Shown in pieces: positions 1 through 8,162 of a stretch of DNA of 64,000 bases (positions within the stretch are counted from its first letter, which is position 1; every line of letters starts with the position of its first letter). The stretch spans positions 108,859 through 172,858 of the forward strand of contig NZ_BOMQ01000030.1 in the NCBI RefSeq assembly GCF_016862275.1, read 5' to 3'. The stretch is from Actinoplanes nipponensis (lineage in GTDB: Bacteria > Actinomycetota > Actinomycetes > Mycobacteriales > Micromonosporaceae). The notes beneath the pieces are model-generated. The model saw only the letters and a program-made list of their open reading frames with translations. It was not told the origin of the DNA and made no database searches. A program made the translations under genes and the position numbers.

Positions 1-438
1 GTGCGCGTAGTACGCCTCGGAGGAGTCACAGTGGTGCTCGACGCCGCCGATCCCGCCCGCGTAGGGCACCCGGATCACCATCGGCAGCGCGACCCGGCCG
101 CGGGTGCGGTTGCGCATCTTCGCCACGTGGCTGACGATCTGCTCGAACGCCGGGTACGCGAACGCGTCGAACTGCATCTCCACCACCGGGCGCAGGCCGT
201 TCATCGCCATGCCGACGGCCACCCCGACGATGCCGGACTCGGCCAGCGGCGTGTCGAAGCACCGGTCCTCGCCGAACTCGGCGGTCAGGCCGTCGGTGAT
301 CCGGAAGACGCCGCCGAGCGCGCCGACGTCCTCGCCGAAGACGACCACCGCGGGGTCGGCGGTCATCGCGTCGCGCAGGGCCCGGTTGAGCGTCTGCGCC
401 ATGGTCAGCTTCTGGTGCCCGGGTGCGGTCACGGTCAT
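1..438 (-). CDS. bkdB: 2-oxoacid dehydrogenase E1 component, beta subunit (partial, runs off left edge)
   Basis: The N-terminal 146 residues of a transketolase-like E1 beta subunit. It would pair with the upstream alpha subunit to decarboxylate branched-chain 2-oxoacids (or pyruvate) with TPP in the cytoplasm. Visible family signatures are the N-terminal LTMAQTLNRALRDAM segment, VFGEDVGALGGVF, the DTPLAESGIVG motif and QFDAFAYPAFEQI. The ATG at 438 overlaps the TGA of the alpha subunit as ATGA, so the two are translationally coupled. The C-terminal half lies beyond position 1. Substrate is not decided by sequence; the neighbouring Lrp-type regulator favours branched-chain 2-oxoacids over pyruvate. 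The gene symbol follows Streptomyces bkd usage and is tentative. Confidence 0.88.
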   Translation of the reverse strand, partial: MTVTAPGHQKLTMAQTLNRALRDAMTADPAVVVFGEDVGALGGVFRITDGLTAEFGEDRCFDTPLAESGIVGVAVGMAMNGLRPVVEMQFDAFAYPAFEQIVSHVAKMRNRTRGRVALPMVIRVPYAGGIGGVEHHCDSSEAYYAH

Positions 439-1529
439 CGCAGCGCTCCTTCGCGCTCCAGCTCGTCGGCGACCAGGGCGGCCTGCTCGGCGAGCTGCGG
501 GGTGGGACGGGCGTACACGTGGTCGAAGAGCATCGCGGGGTCGGGCGTGACGTCGCGGTTGAGGCCGTCGCGCAGGTGGGTGGCCACCCGCTCGGCCTCG
601 GCGGTGAGCTCGGCCAGCCGGGCGTCGTCGAGCAGGTCCCGCTTGCGCAGGTGGGCCTCGAGCCGGGTGAGCGGGTCGCGCTCGACCCAGGCCGCGACCT
701 CGGAGTCGCGGCGGTAGCGGGAGGCGTCGTCGGCGTTGGTGTGCGCCTGCATCCGGTACGTGTGGGCCTCGATCAGCTGCGGTCCCCCGCCGGCGCGGGC
801 GCGTTCCACGGCGGCGCCCAGCACGGCCAGCAGCGCGGCCGCGTCGTTGCCGTCGACGCGTTCGCCGGGCACGCCGTAGCCGATGCCCTTGTACGCCAGC
901 GACGGCGCGGCGGTCTGCCGGGCGAGGGGGACGCTGATCGCGTACTCGTTGTTCTGCACGAGGAACACGACCGGCGCGCGCAGGACGGCGGCGAAGTTCA
1001 GCGCCTCGTGGAAGTCGCCCTCGCTGGTGCCGCCGTCGCCGCACAGCGCCATGACGACGGTCGGCTCGCCGCGCAGCCGGGCGGCGTGCGCGACGCCGAC
1101 GGCGTGCGGGAGCTGGGTGGCCAGCGGCGTCGTGTGCGGCGCGACGTGGTGCTCGTACGGGTCGTAGCCGCAGTGCCAGTCGCCCTTGAGCAGCGACAGC
1201 GCCTCGACCGGGTCCACGCCCCGGTTCACCGCGGCGATCGTGTCGCGGTACGTCGGGAACAGCCAGTCGCCCTCGGCCAGCACCTGGGCCGCGGCCACCT
1301 GGCAGGCCTCCTGGCCGTGCGAGGAGGGGTAGACGGCCAGCCGGCCCTGCCGGACCAGCGCGTACGCCTGGTCGTTGAGCCGCCGCGCGGTGACCAGGGC
1401 CGCGAAGGCGCGGACCAGCGCCGCGGCGTCCGGGGCGGCGTACGCCGTCGAGGCGACCGGACGCCCATGGCAGTCGATGAGCGTGACCGGCTCGGCCGAC
1501 GGCAAAAGGTGGTGCGCGTCACCTGTCAT
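435..1529 (-). CDS. bkdA: 2-oxoacid dehydrogenase E1 component, alpha subunit
   Basis: A TPP-binding E1 alpha subunit of 364 residues, the usual family size. The TPP motif is clear: LCGDGGTSEGDFHEALN followed about 15 residues later by QNNEYAIS. The phosphorylation-loop-like segment AHTYRMQAHTNADD and the N-terminal ALVRQGRLAVYPSSHGQEA segment also match. It works with E1beta downstream (4-bp ATGA overlap) and E2/E3 that are not in the window. I chose ATG 1529 because its protein starts close to the conserved region; an in-frame GTG at 1565 would add 12 residues and would sit inside the CCACATGTGG palindrome, so it is less likely. The gene is divergent from an Lrp-family regulator, as seen for bkd operons in other bacteria. 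Confidence 0.9.
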   Translation of the reverse strand: MTGDAHHLLPSAEPVTLIDCHGRPVASTAYAAPDAAALVRAFAALVTARRLNDQAYALVRQGRLAVYPSSHGQEACQVAAAQVLAEGDWLFPTYRDTIAAVNRGVDPVEALSLLKGDWHCGYDPYEHHVAPHTTPLATQLPHAVGVAHAARLRGEPTVVMALCGDGGTSEGDFHEALNFAAVLRAPVVFLVQNNEYAISVPLARQTAAPSLAYKGIGYGVPGERVDGNDAAALLAVLGAAVERARAGGGPQLIEAHTYRMQAHTNADDASRYRRDSEVAAWVERDPLTRLEAHLRKRDLLDDARLAELTAEAERVATHLRDGLNRDVTPDPAMLFDHVYARPTPQLAEQAALVADELEREGALR

Positions 1530-1561
1530 GCAGACATGGTGGTTCCCCGACCATTCGGATT

Positions 1562-1571
1562 CCACATGTGG
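1562..1571. promoter_or_regulatory. Palindrome CCACATGTGG between E1 operon and Lrp gene
   Basis: A perfect 10-bp palindrome lies 33 bp upstream of the E1alpha ATG and 90 bp upstream of the Lrp start. It sits in the 131-bp divergent intergenic region. Lrp/AsnC proteins bind degenerate palindromes of this size, so it may be part of the operator. The assignment is inference. Confidence 0.35.
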
Positions 1572-1660
1572 CCCGAAACCGAGAAGAGGTACGGTCTAGC
1601 CGGCCCTTCCGGGGCCAGATGTCCAGGCGGCGCGGCCTGGAGGCAGGGAGGACGAGACAA

Positions 1661-2125
1661 GTGGCCAGCCCCCTCGACGCCATCGACCGGCAGATCCTGG
1701 CGGAGCTGACCCGCGACGGCCGGATGTCCATGCGCACCCTCGCCGAACGCCTGCACATCTCCCGCGCCAACGCCTACGCGCGGGTCGAGCGCCTGCGCGC
1801 GGCCCAGGTGATCAGGGGCTTCCGGGCCGACATCGACCCGGTCGCGGCGGGCCTGGGCACCTCGGCCTACGTCACGGTCAACCTGCACCAGGCGGAGTGG
1901 CGCGACGTGGGCGAGAAGCTGCGGGCGCTGCCCGGCGTCGTGCACATCGCCCTGGTCGGCGGCGAGTTCGACGCGATCCTGCTGGTGCGCGCGAAGGACA
2001 ACGCCGACCTGGGGCGGCTGGTGCTGGACACCATCCAGGGCATGCCGGGCGTGGTGAACACCCGGACGCTGCTGGTCTTCGAGGAGGCCGAGCCGCTGTC
2101 GGCCACCGCCATCTGGGAGCAGTGA
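1661..2125 (+). CDS. Lrp/AsnC family transcriptional regulator
   Basis: A 154-residue regulator with an N-terminal winged HTH (DAIDRQILAELTRDGRMSMRTLAERL, then HISRANAYARVERL as recognition helix) and a C-terminal RAM/AsnC effector domain (GVVHIALVGGEFDAILLV). It senses amino acids or related acids and usually controls the neighbouring catabolic genes. The GTG at 1661 is preceded by GGGAGGA at about 9 bp and places the HTH at the normal distance from the start; longer upstream in-frame starts at 1568 give an Arg-rich extension unlike the family. It diverges from the E1 operon, so it probably regulates it (BkdR-like). It ends 1 bp before the stop of the convergent GH51 gene. Confidence 0.9.
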   Translation: MASPLDAIDRQILAELTRDGRMSMRTLAERLHISRANAYARVERLRAAQVIRGFRADIDPVAAGLGTSAYVTVNLHQAEWRDVGEKLRALPGVVHIALVGGEFDAILLVRAKDNADLGRLVLDTIQGMPGVVNTRTLLVFEEAEPLSATAIWEQ

Positions 2126-2126
2126 C

Positions 2127-3635
2127 TCACCCGGTGGTCAGCCGGACCGCCGTCCACGACGCCGGGGGCAGGGCCGCCCGCAGCACCCCGTCGGTGACCT
2201 CGGCGTCCTTGGCCGCCCGGGGCACCACCCGGTCGGGGTCGGCCGCGGTGTTCACCGCGTACAGGTCGTCGTCGGCCAGCGTCCAGGACTCGCCCACCCG
2301 CAGCCCCGCCGGGAAGCCGGCCAGCGACACCGCCAGATCCAGGCTCTCGGTGAGGTGGCGGTTGACCACGAAGACGGTGACCTCGCCGCTGCCGGCGTCG
2401 TGGGTGGCCACCGCGTCCAGCACCGGCACCGTGCCGAAGCGCGCGGTCTCGTAGCCGGGCGAGCGGGCCTCCACCCGCAGCACCTCGCCGCGGGCCAGGC
2501 GGGAGGTCAGCGCGAACGGGTGGAAGATCGTCTGCCGCCAGGCCGGGCCGTCCGGCTCGGTGCGGATCGGGGCGATGACGTTGACCAGCTGGGCCAGGCA
2601 GGCGGCGGTGACCCGGTCGCTGTGCCGCAGCAGCGAGATCAGCAAGCTGCCGACCACCACGGCGTCCACGACGTTGTAGGAGTCCTCGATGACCCGGGGA
2701 GCGACCTCCCACCCGGTCGCCTGCTGCGCGTGGAAGGCGCTCTGGTACCAGACGTTCCACTCGTCGAACGAGATCTTGAGCTTCTTGTCGCTCTTCAGCC
2801 TGGCCCCCACGCTGTCCGCGGTGGCGGCCACGCTGGTGACGAAGTGGTCCATGTCGACCGCCGAGGCCAGGAAGCTGCCCAGGTCGCCGTCGTGCGGCTC
2901 GTAGTAGGCGTGCGCCGAGATGTAGTCGACGGCGTCGTAGGTCAGCTCCAGCACCTCGGCCTCCCACGCGGCGAACGTCGGCATCGCCGAGGACGAGCTG
3001 CCGCAGGCCACCAGCTCCAGCCCCGGCTCCGCGCTGCGCATCGCCCGGGCCGTCTCCACGGCGAGCCGGCCGTACTCGTGGGCGGTCTTGTGGCCGGTCT
3101 GCCACGGCCCGTCCAGCTCGTTGCCCAGGCAGAACATGGTCACGCCGTACGGCTCCGGGTGCCCGTTGGCCTGGCGCAGGCGGGCCAGGTGGGTGCGGTC
3201 GGGCTGGTTCAGGTACTCCTGCACGTCCAGCGCCTCCTGCACGCCGCGGGTGCCGAGGTTGACCGCGTACATGACCTCGACGCCGGCCTTGCCCGCCCAG
3301 CGCATGAACTCGTCGATGCCGATCTCGTTGGTCTCCAGGCTGTGCCAGGCCAGGTCGCGGCGCACCGGCCGGTCGGCGACCGGGCCGATGCCGTCCTCCC
3401 AGCGGTAGCCCGAGACGAAGTTGCCGCCGGGATAGCGCACCACCGAGACGCCCAGCTCGCGGGTCAGCGCCAGCACGTCGGCCCGGAAGCCGTCGGCGTC
3501 GGCCGTGGGGTGCGACGGCTCGTAGATGCCGGTGTAGACGCAGCGGCCCATGTGCTCGACGAACGAGCCGAAGGTACGGCGGGAAACCGGCGCGATGGTG
3601 AACGCGGGGTCGAGGATGAAGCTGGCGGAAAGCAC
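2127..3635 (-). CDS. GH51 alpha-L-arabinofuranosidase
   Basis: A 502-residue intracellular GH51 enzyme that removes terminal alpha-L-arabinofuranosyl units from arabino-oligosaccharides. The acid/base glutamate sits in CLGNELDGPWQ and the nucleophile glutamate in ISFDEWNVWY, both at normal spacing. The N-terminal small strand domain (FGSFVEHMGRCVYTGIYEP), the RYPGGNFVSGYRWEDGIGP segment and the C-terminal beta domain are typical. No signal peptide, so it acts on imported sugars. The GTG start at 3635 has a GGGAG site just upstream. It is the last gene of the ABC transporter operon, 26 bp after the second permease. Confidence 0.93.
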   Translation of the reverse strand: MLSASFILDPAFTIAPVSRRTFGSFVEHMGRCVYTGIYEPSHPTADADGFRADVLALTRELGVSVVRYPGGNFVSGYRWEDGIGPVADRPVRRDLAWHSLETNEIGIDEFMRWAGKAGVEVMYAVNLGTRGVQEALDVQEYLNQPDRTHLARLRQANGHPEPYGVTMFCLGNELDGPWQTGHKTAHEYGRLAVETARAMRSAEPGLELVACGSSSSAMPTFAAWEAEVLELTYDAVDYISAHAYYEPHDGDLGSFLASAVDMDHFVTSVAATADSVGARLKSDKKLKISFDEWNVWYQSAFHAQQATGWEVAPRVIEDSYNVVDAVVVGSLLISLLRHSDRVTAACLAQLVNVIAPIRTEPDGPAWRQTIFHPFALTSRLARGEVLRVEARSPGYETARFGTVPVLDAVATHDAGSGEVTVFVVNRHLTESLDLAVSLAGFPAGLRVGESWTLADDDLYAVNTAADPDRVVPRAAKDAEVTDGVLRAALPPASWTAVRLTTG

Positions 3636-3661
3636 GGGTCTCCCGGAGGTCGGAGGGGATG

Positions 3662-4507
3662 TCACTTGAGACTGCCGACGGCCAGCCCACCCTGCCAATA
3701 CTTCTGCAGGGTGAGGAAGGCGACGACGAGCGGGACGATGGACACCAGCGAGCCGGTGATGATCAGGCTCCACAGCGACTGGCCGCCGCCGTTGTTGGAG
3801 CTGGCCAGCTGCGACCACAGGCCGATGCCGACGGTCAGCGGGTAGAGCTTCGAGTCGGACAGCATGGTCAGCGGCAGGAAGTAGTTGTTCCAGGTGGCGA
3901 CGACCGACAGCAGCAGCACGGTGATCACGGCCGGCCGCATCAGCGGCAGCGCCACCCGCAGGAAGGTGCGCAGCTCGCCGGCGCCGTCGATGCGGGCCGC
4001 GTCGAGCAGCTCGTCGGGCACCGCCGCCGAGGTGTAGACCCGCATGAGGTAGACCCCGAACGGGCTCAGCAGCGACGGCAGGATCACCGCCCAGACCGTG
4101 TCGGTCAGCCCGGCGTTGCTCATCATCACGAACGTCGGGATGACCAGGGCGGTCAGCGGCACCATGACCGCGCCCAGCACCAGGGCGAAGGTGAGGTTGC
4201 GCCCGCGGAAGCTGTACTTGGCGAAGCCGTAGCCGGCCAGCACCGAGATGACCGTGGACCCGATCCCGCCGGTCACCGCGTACAGCACCGAGTTGCCCAG
4301 CCAGCGCAGGTACTCGCCGTTGTTGAAGGTGAACAGGTCGTGCAGGTTGTCGAGCAGGTGGAAGCCGTGGAACCACAGCGCGCCGCTGCCGGAGAACAGG
4401 CCCTGGGCGTTCTTGGTGCTGGCCACGACCAGCCACCAGACCGGGATGAGGAAGTAGCAGACCAGGGCGAGCAGGAACAGTTTGGCCCCGAGGTGGCGGT
4501 TGCTCAC
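3662..4507 (-). CDS. Sugar ABC transporter permease, MalG-type
   Basis: An inner-membrane permease of 281 residues with about six membrane segments. The cytoplasmic EAA loop is visible as ELLDAARIDGAGELRTFLRVALP. It forms the channel with the permease encoded just upstream; the ATPase is not encoded here and is probably the shared MsiK-type protein used by many actinomycete sugar importers. The GTG start at 4507 overlaps the previous stop as GTGA, so the two permeases are translationally coupled. Context (GH51 downstream) suggests arabinose-containing oligosaccharides. Confidence 0.92.
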   Translation of the reverse strand: MSNRHLGAKLFLLALVCYFLIPVWWLVVASTKNAQGLFSGSGALWFHGFHLLDNLHDLFTFNNGEYLRWLGNSVLYAVTGGIGSTVISVLAGYGFAKYSFRGRNLTFALVLGAVMVPLTALVIPTFVMMSNAGLTDTVWAVILPSLLSPFGVYLMRVYTSAAVPDELLDAARIDGAGELRTFLRVALPLMRPAVITVLLLSVVATWNNYFLPLTMLSDSKLYPLTVGIGLWSQLASSNNGGGQSLWSLIITGSLVSIVPLVVAFLTLQKYWQGGLAVGSLK

Positions 4508-5400
4508 GTGAAGATGCTCCCTCGCTTGCGGGTGGCGACCATGAACACGGCGACCGCCAGGAAGACCACGAAGCCCAGCGCGAACGAGATGGCCGAGGCG
4601 TAGTTGAACTGCGCGTACGCGAAGGCCAGGTTGAAGGCGTAGATGTTGGGGGTGAAGTCCGGCGTCACCGAGCCGTTGGCGATCGGCCCGAGGATCTGCG
4701 GCTCGGCGAAGAACTGCAGCGTGCCGATCAGCGAGAAGACCAGGATCAGCACGAACGCCGACGACACCATCGGCACCTTGATGCGCAGCGCGATCTGCCG
4801 CGCGTTCGCGCCGTCGATGCGGGCCGCCTCGTAGATCGAGGTGTCGATGCTCTTCAGCGCGGCGTAGATGATCACCATGTAGTAGCCGGACCACTGCCAG
4901 GTGACCACGTTGAGCAGGCCGTAGAAGATGTTGCCCTGGCTGAGCAGGAACGGCGCCTGCACGTTGAACAGCGAGGAGATCTGTTCCAGCGGGCCGAAGC
5001 TGGGGCTGTAGAGGAAGCCCCACATCAGCGCGCCGAGCACGGCGGGGACCGCGTACGGCAGGAAGATCATCAGCCGGGAGAAGCGGGCCAGCCGGCCGGT
5101 GACCTCGTCCAGCACCAGCGCCGCGACCAGCGCGACGATCATCTGCAGCGGGATCACCACGAGGCTGAACCGCAGCACCAGCCACAGTCCCTTGAGGAAC
5201 GACGGGTCGGTGAAGGCCCGGGTGTAGTTGTCGAGGCCGGCGAACGTGGTGCCGGTGGCCAGCCCCTTGGTGTAGAGGCTGAGGTAGCCGGCGTACAGCA
5301 GCGGGGCGACCAGGAAGACCGCGAACACGGCCAGGAAGGGCAGGATGAAGAGCCAGCCGACCGCACCGCGGCGCCCCGAGCTCGATCGGATGGCGGTCAC
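4504..5400 (-). CDS. Sugar ABC transporter permease, MalF-type
   Basis: A 298-residue permease beginning with a short basic cytoplasmic tail and a first membrane helix (VGWLFILPFLAVFAVFL). The EAA motif is YEAARIDGANARQIALRIKVP. It pairs with the MalG-type permease downstream. Its ATG overlaps the TGA of the binding-protein gene (ATGA at 5397-5400). Substrate is inferred from the arabinofuranosidase in the same operon. Confidence 0.92.
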   Translation of the reverse strand: MTAIRSSSGRRGAVGWLFILPFLAVFAVFLVAPLLYAGYLSLYTKGLATGTTFAGLDNYTRAFTDPSFLKGLWLVLRFSLVVIPLQMIVALVAALVLDEVTGRLARFSRLMIFLPYAVPAVLGALMWGFLYSPSFGPLEQISSLFNVQAPFLLSQGNIFYGLLNVVTWQWSGYYMVIIYAALKSIDTSIYEAARIDGANARQIALRIKVPMVSSAFVLILVFSLIGTLQFFAEPQILGPIANGSVTPDFTPNIYAFNLAFAYAQFNYASAISFALGFVVFLAVAVFMVATRKRGSIFT

Positions 5401-6746
5401 CGGACGGTGAAGCCCTGGCTCTTGGCGTACTTGACCATGATGTCCTGCAGGTCGGTGGCGGCCTGGTCACCGGTGGTCCGGCCGCTGTTGATCTTCACGA
5501 TCTGGGCCTGCAGCTGGGCGTAGTAGTACACGGTGAACGGGCTGTAGGTGGCGCCCGCGTAGGCGTTCGCGGCCGGGATGTAGATGTCCTTGTTCGCCGT
5601 CTGCCCGTTGAAGAACTCCACCTTGTTGGTGACGAAGGCGTCGGACTTCAGCACGTCCTGGTTCAGCGGGAAGATGGTCTGCGTCTTCCAGCCGTCGGTC
5701 AGCGAGGCCTCGTCGGCGTACAGGCCCTTCGCCACCTCGGCGGCGGCCTTCTTGTCGGACGCCTGGGCGGTCACCGCGAAGGTGGAGCCGCCCCAGTTGA
5801 CTGAGACGGGAGCGGCGTTGTCCCACTGCGGCAGCGGGGCCACGGCGAACTTGCCCTTCTCGGCGCCGCTGCCGACGCCGGCCCCGGTCAGGTAGCCGGG
5901 CGCCCAGGCGGCGGAGACGTAGGTGGCGTACTTGCCGTTGACCACGCCGGCGATGTAGTCGGTGGTGAACTGGTCCTCGGTGCCGATGAGCTTCCTGGTG
6001 GCCAGCCCGCCCCAGTAGGTGAGCACGTCCTTGGTGGCCTGGTCGTCGAGCTTGATGGTGATGTCCTGCTTGGCGGCCAGGTCGTAGGTGAACGGGTGGG
6101 CGCCCTTCTGGATCATCAGGGCGGTGGCCACGGCCGGCACGTTGCTGCCGAAGTCGCCGAAGTTGGGCCCGCCCGCGGCCTTGACCTTGGCCGCCGCGTC
6201 GGCGTACTCGGCCCAGGTCTTCGGCGGGGCCTTGATGCCGTACTTCGCGAAGACGTCGGTGCGGTAGATCATCGCCATCGGGCCGCCGTCGACCGGGATG
6301 GCGTACACGGCGGCGCCCTGCGAGACGTCCTTCCAGGCGCCGGGGCTGAACTTGGCCTTGACGTCGTTGGCGCCGTACGGCGCGAGGTCGACCAGCGCCT
6401 CCTGGATCTCGAAGCCGACCAGCTGGTCCGCCTCCAGCATGATGACGTCGGGCGCGCCCTTCTTGGCGGAGATCGCCGTCTGGAACTTGGCGTACTCCGG
6501 GGCGCCCTGGCCGGCGTTGGTCCAGCAGACCTGCACGTCGGTGTGGGCGTTGTTGAAGTTGTCCACGACCTTGGCCATGTTCGGGTACCAGGCCCAGACC
6601 GACACCGCGGTGGCGTCCGCATGAACGATCTTGTTGGTGCAGGTGGTCGGCTTGGCGGAGGTGCCGCCGCCGCCGTCCCCGCCGGAGCAGGCGCCCAGGC
6701 CGAGGGCCAGCGACAGTAGGGGCATTGCGATGACGAGACGTCTCAT
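5397..6746 (-). CDS. Sugar ABC transporter substrate-binding lipoprotein
   Basis: A 449-residue solute-binding protein of the family-1 extracellular type. The N-terminus is a lipoprotein signal with lipobox LGAC at residues 17-20, so it is anchored to the outer face of the membrane and delivers sugar to the two permeases. Family traits include the VSVWAWYPNMAKVVDNFNN start of the mature fold and the central AIPVDGGPMAMIYRTDVF segment. It is the first gene of the operon. It is divergent from the LacI regulator, and the perfect palindrome at 6864-6877 lies 118 bp upstream of its start. Confidence 0.93.
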   Translation of the reverse strand: MRRLVIAMPLLSLALGLGACSGGDGGGGTSAKPTTCTNKIVHADATAVSVWAWYPNMAKVVDNFNNAHTDVQVCWTNAGQGAPEYAKFQTAISAKKGAPDVIMLEADQLVGFEIQEALVDLAPYGANDVKAKFSPGAWKDVSQGAAVYAIPVDGGPMAMIYRTDVFAKYGIKAPPKTWAEYADAAAKVKAAGGPNFGDFGSNVPAVATALMIQKGAHPFTYDLAAKQDITIKLDDQATKDVLTYWGGLATRKLIGTEDQFTTDYIAGVVNGKYATYVSAAWAPGYLTGAGVGSGAEKGKFAVAPLPQWDNAAPVSVNWGGSTFAVTAQASDKKAAAEVAKGLYADEASLTDGWKTQTIFPLNQDVLKSDAFVTNKVEFFNGQTANKDIYIPAANAYAGATYSPFTVYYYAQLQAQIVKINSGRTTGDQAATDLQDIMVKYAKSQGFTVR

Positions 6747-6863
6747 GGTGGGCCTCCTGGCGGATTCCGGGCACGGGAAAATGGCCGCTTCTCGCTCTGC
6801 GTAGTCACAGACGCGGTCGGGAGCGCGGCGGCAGTCTGGGGTGAGGTGTGGTGTAAGTTACGA

Positions 6864-6877
6864 TTGCAGCGCTGCAA
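6864..6877. promoter_or_regulatory. LacI-type operator TTGCAGCGCTGCAA
   Basis: A perfect 14-bp palindrome with central CG, the classic LacI/GalR operator form. It lies between the divergent transporter operon and lacI-family gene, 102 bp before the regulator start. It probably mediates repression of the transporter/GH51 operon and autoregulation. Confidence 0.75.
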
Positions 6878-6979
6878 AGGACTATGCACCGCCGTCCGAG
6901 CCCTGGCAAGAGGCAACGTCTCGGAAATACCATCGACACCTCGGGCACGCCGATGCCCGCATCAGACGGGAGGGCGCCC

Positions 6980-8005
6980 ATGCGCGATGTCACGCTGCGT
7001 GATGTTGCCGAGCTCGCCGGGGTCTCCCCCCGGACGGTCTCCAACGTGGTCAACGGCTACGCGCAGGTCACCCCGGCGACCCGGGAGAAGGTCGAGCGGG
7101 CCATCGCCGAGCTGGGCTACCGGCCCAACGTGCTGGCCCGCAACCTCGCCAACGGACGGTCCGGGCAGATCGCCGTGGTCGTGCCGTACCTGGACACGCC
7201 CTACTTCGCCGAGCTGCTGCAGGCGATCATCCCGGCCGCCCGCAAGGGCGGCTACAACGTGCTCATCGACCAGACCGACGGCGACCGCCAGCACGAGGGC
7301 GAGCTGATCGGCCGGGGCTCGCGGGGCTTCCTGTTCGACGGCATGATCATCAGCCCGCTGGGCCTGTCCCAGCAGGACCTCACCGTGCGTGATCTGGCCC
7401 TGCCGCTGGTGGTGCTGGGCGAGCGGGTCTCCGACGGCACCTTCGACCACGTCGGGATCGACGACATCACCGCCTCGTACGACGCGGTCACGCACCTGAT
7501 CTCGCTGGGCCGGCGGCGGATCGCGGCGATCGGCGACCAGCCGTACGCCACCGGCGAGGCGGCCCAGCTGCGGACCCGCGGCTTCCGCAAGGCGCACGCC
7601 GCGGCCGGCCTGCCGGTCGACGAGTCGCTGATCATCTGCACCGCCCGGTTCAACCGGACCGACGGCGTGACCGCGATGACGGCCCTGCTCGACCGGGACG
7701 ACCCGCCGGACGCGGTGTTCTGCTACAGCGACCTGGTGGCCTCCGGCGCCATCCACGCCATCCTCGGGCGCGGGCTGCGCGTCCCCGAGGACATCGCGAT
7801 CATCGGCTACGACGACATCGAGGACGGGCGCTACAGCCACCCCACGATCAGCACCATCTCGCCCGACAAGACCGCGATCGCCCAGCTCGCGGTGGAGCGC
7901 CTGATCATGCGCATCGCCGCCCCCGGGCCGGTGCCGGGCGTCGAGCTGCTGGCCGGGCACCGGCTGATCCCCCGCCAGAGCACCCTGGGCCGCGCGGCCA
8001 CCTGA
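6980..8005 (+). CDS. LacI family transcriptional regulator of the sugar operon
   Basis: A 341-residue LacI/GalR repressor. The N-terminal HTH is VTLRDVAELAGVSPRTVSNVVNG, followed by the hinge ELGYRPNVLARNLANGRSG and a periplasmic-binding-protein-like effector domain. ATG 6980 has a GGGAGGG site 6 bp upstream and starts right at the HTH; an in-frame ATG at 6884 would add 32 low-complexity residues after the operator. It is divergent from the arabinose-type transporter operon and most likely represses it until an arabinose-containing sugar binds. Confidence 0.92.
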   Translation: MRDVTLRDVAELAGVSPRTVSNVVNGYAQVTPATREKVERAIAELGYRPNVLARNLANGRSGQIAVVVPYLDTPYFAELLQAIIPAARKGGYNVLIDQTDGDRQHEGELIGRGSRGFLFDGMIISPLGLSQQDLTVRDLALPLVVLGERVSDGTFDHVGIDDITASYDAVTHLISLGRRRIAAIGDQPYATGEAAQLRTRGFRKAHAAAGLPVDESLIICTARFNRTDGVTAMTALLDRDDPPDAVFCYSDLVASGAIHAILGRGLRVPEDIAIIGYDDIEDGRYSHPTISTISPDKTAIAQLAVERLIMRIAAPGPVPGVELLAGHRLIPRQSTLGRAAT

Positions 8006-8039
8006 GCGGTCCAAGATCCGCGGACGGCCCGAATCGGCA

Positions 8040-8051
8040 GGACTTTGGTCC
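8040..8051. promoter_or_regulatory. DosR/DevR-like box GGAC-TTTG-GTCC
   Basis: A perfect inverted repeat GGAC-N4-GTCC, flanked by A and C, resembling the core of the actinobacterial DosR (DevR/OsdR) site with its GGGACT/AGTCCC arms. It lies 112 bp upstream of the membrane protein start at 8163. If functional, it would put the gene under hypoxia/nitric oxide-type control. Motif match by eye only. Confidence 0.4.
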
Positions 8052-8118
8052 CGTCCTGTCCCGCGAAGACCCCGCCGGCCTCAACCCGCCCGTAGAAAGG
8101 ACGACGTACAGCGGGACA

Positions 8119-8140
8119 GGCGCCGCAGCATAGCGGCGCC
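8119..8140 (+). promoter_or_regulatory. Leader hairpin upstream of the 8163 gene
   Basis: GGCGCCGC-AGCATA-GCGGCGCC forms a perfect 8-bp stem with a 6-nt loop, 22 nt before the start codon. It could be a 5' untranslated stability or translation-control element, or the terminator of the lacI-type gene. No U-tract follows. Confidence 0.4.
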
Positions 8141-8162
8141 GGGGCGGACAGGAGCAGGAACA

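Noticed and set aside
2355..3845. Long opposite-strand open frame over the GH51 gene
   Set aside because: Composition is Gly/Arg/Val/Asp/His-rich shadow sequence without motifs; the GH51 enzyme on the other strand is certain.
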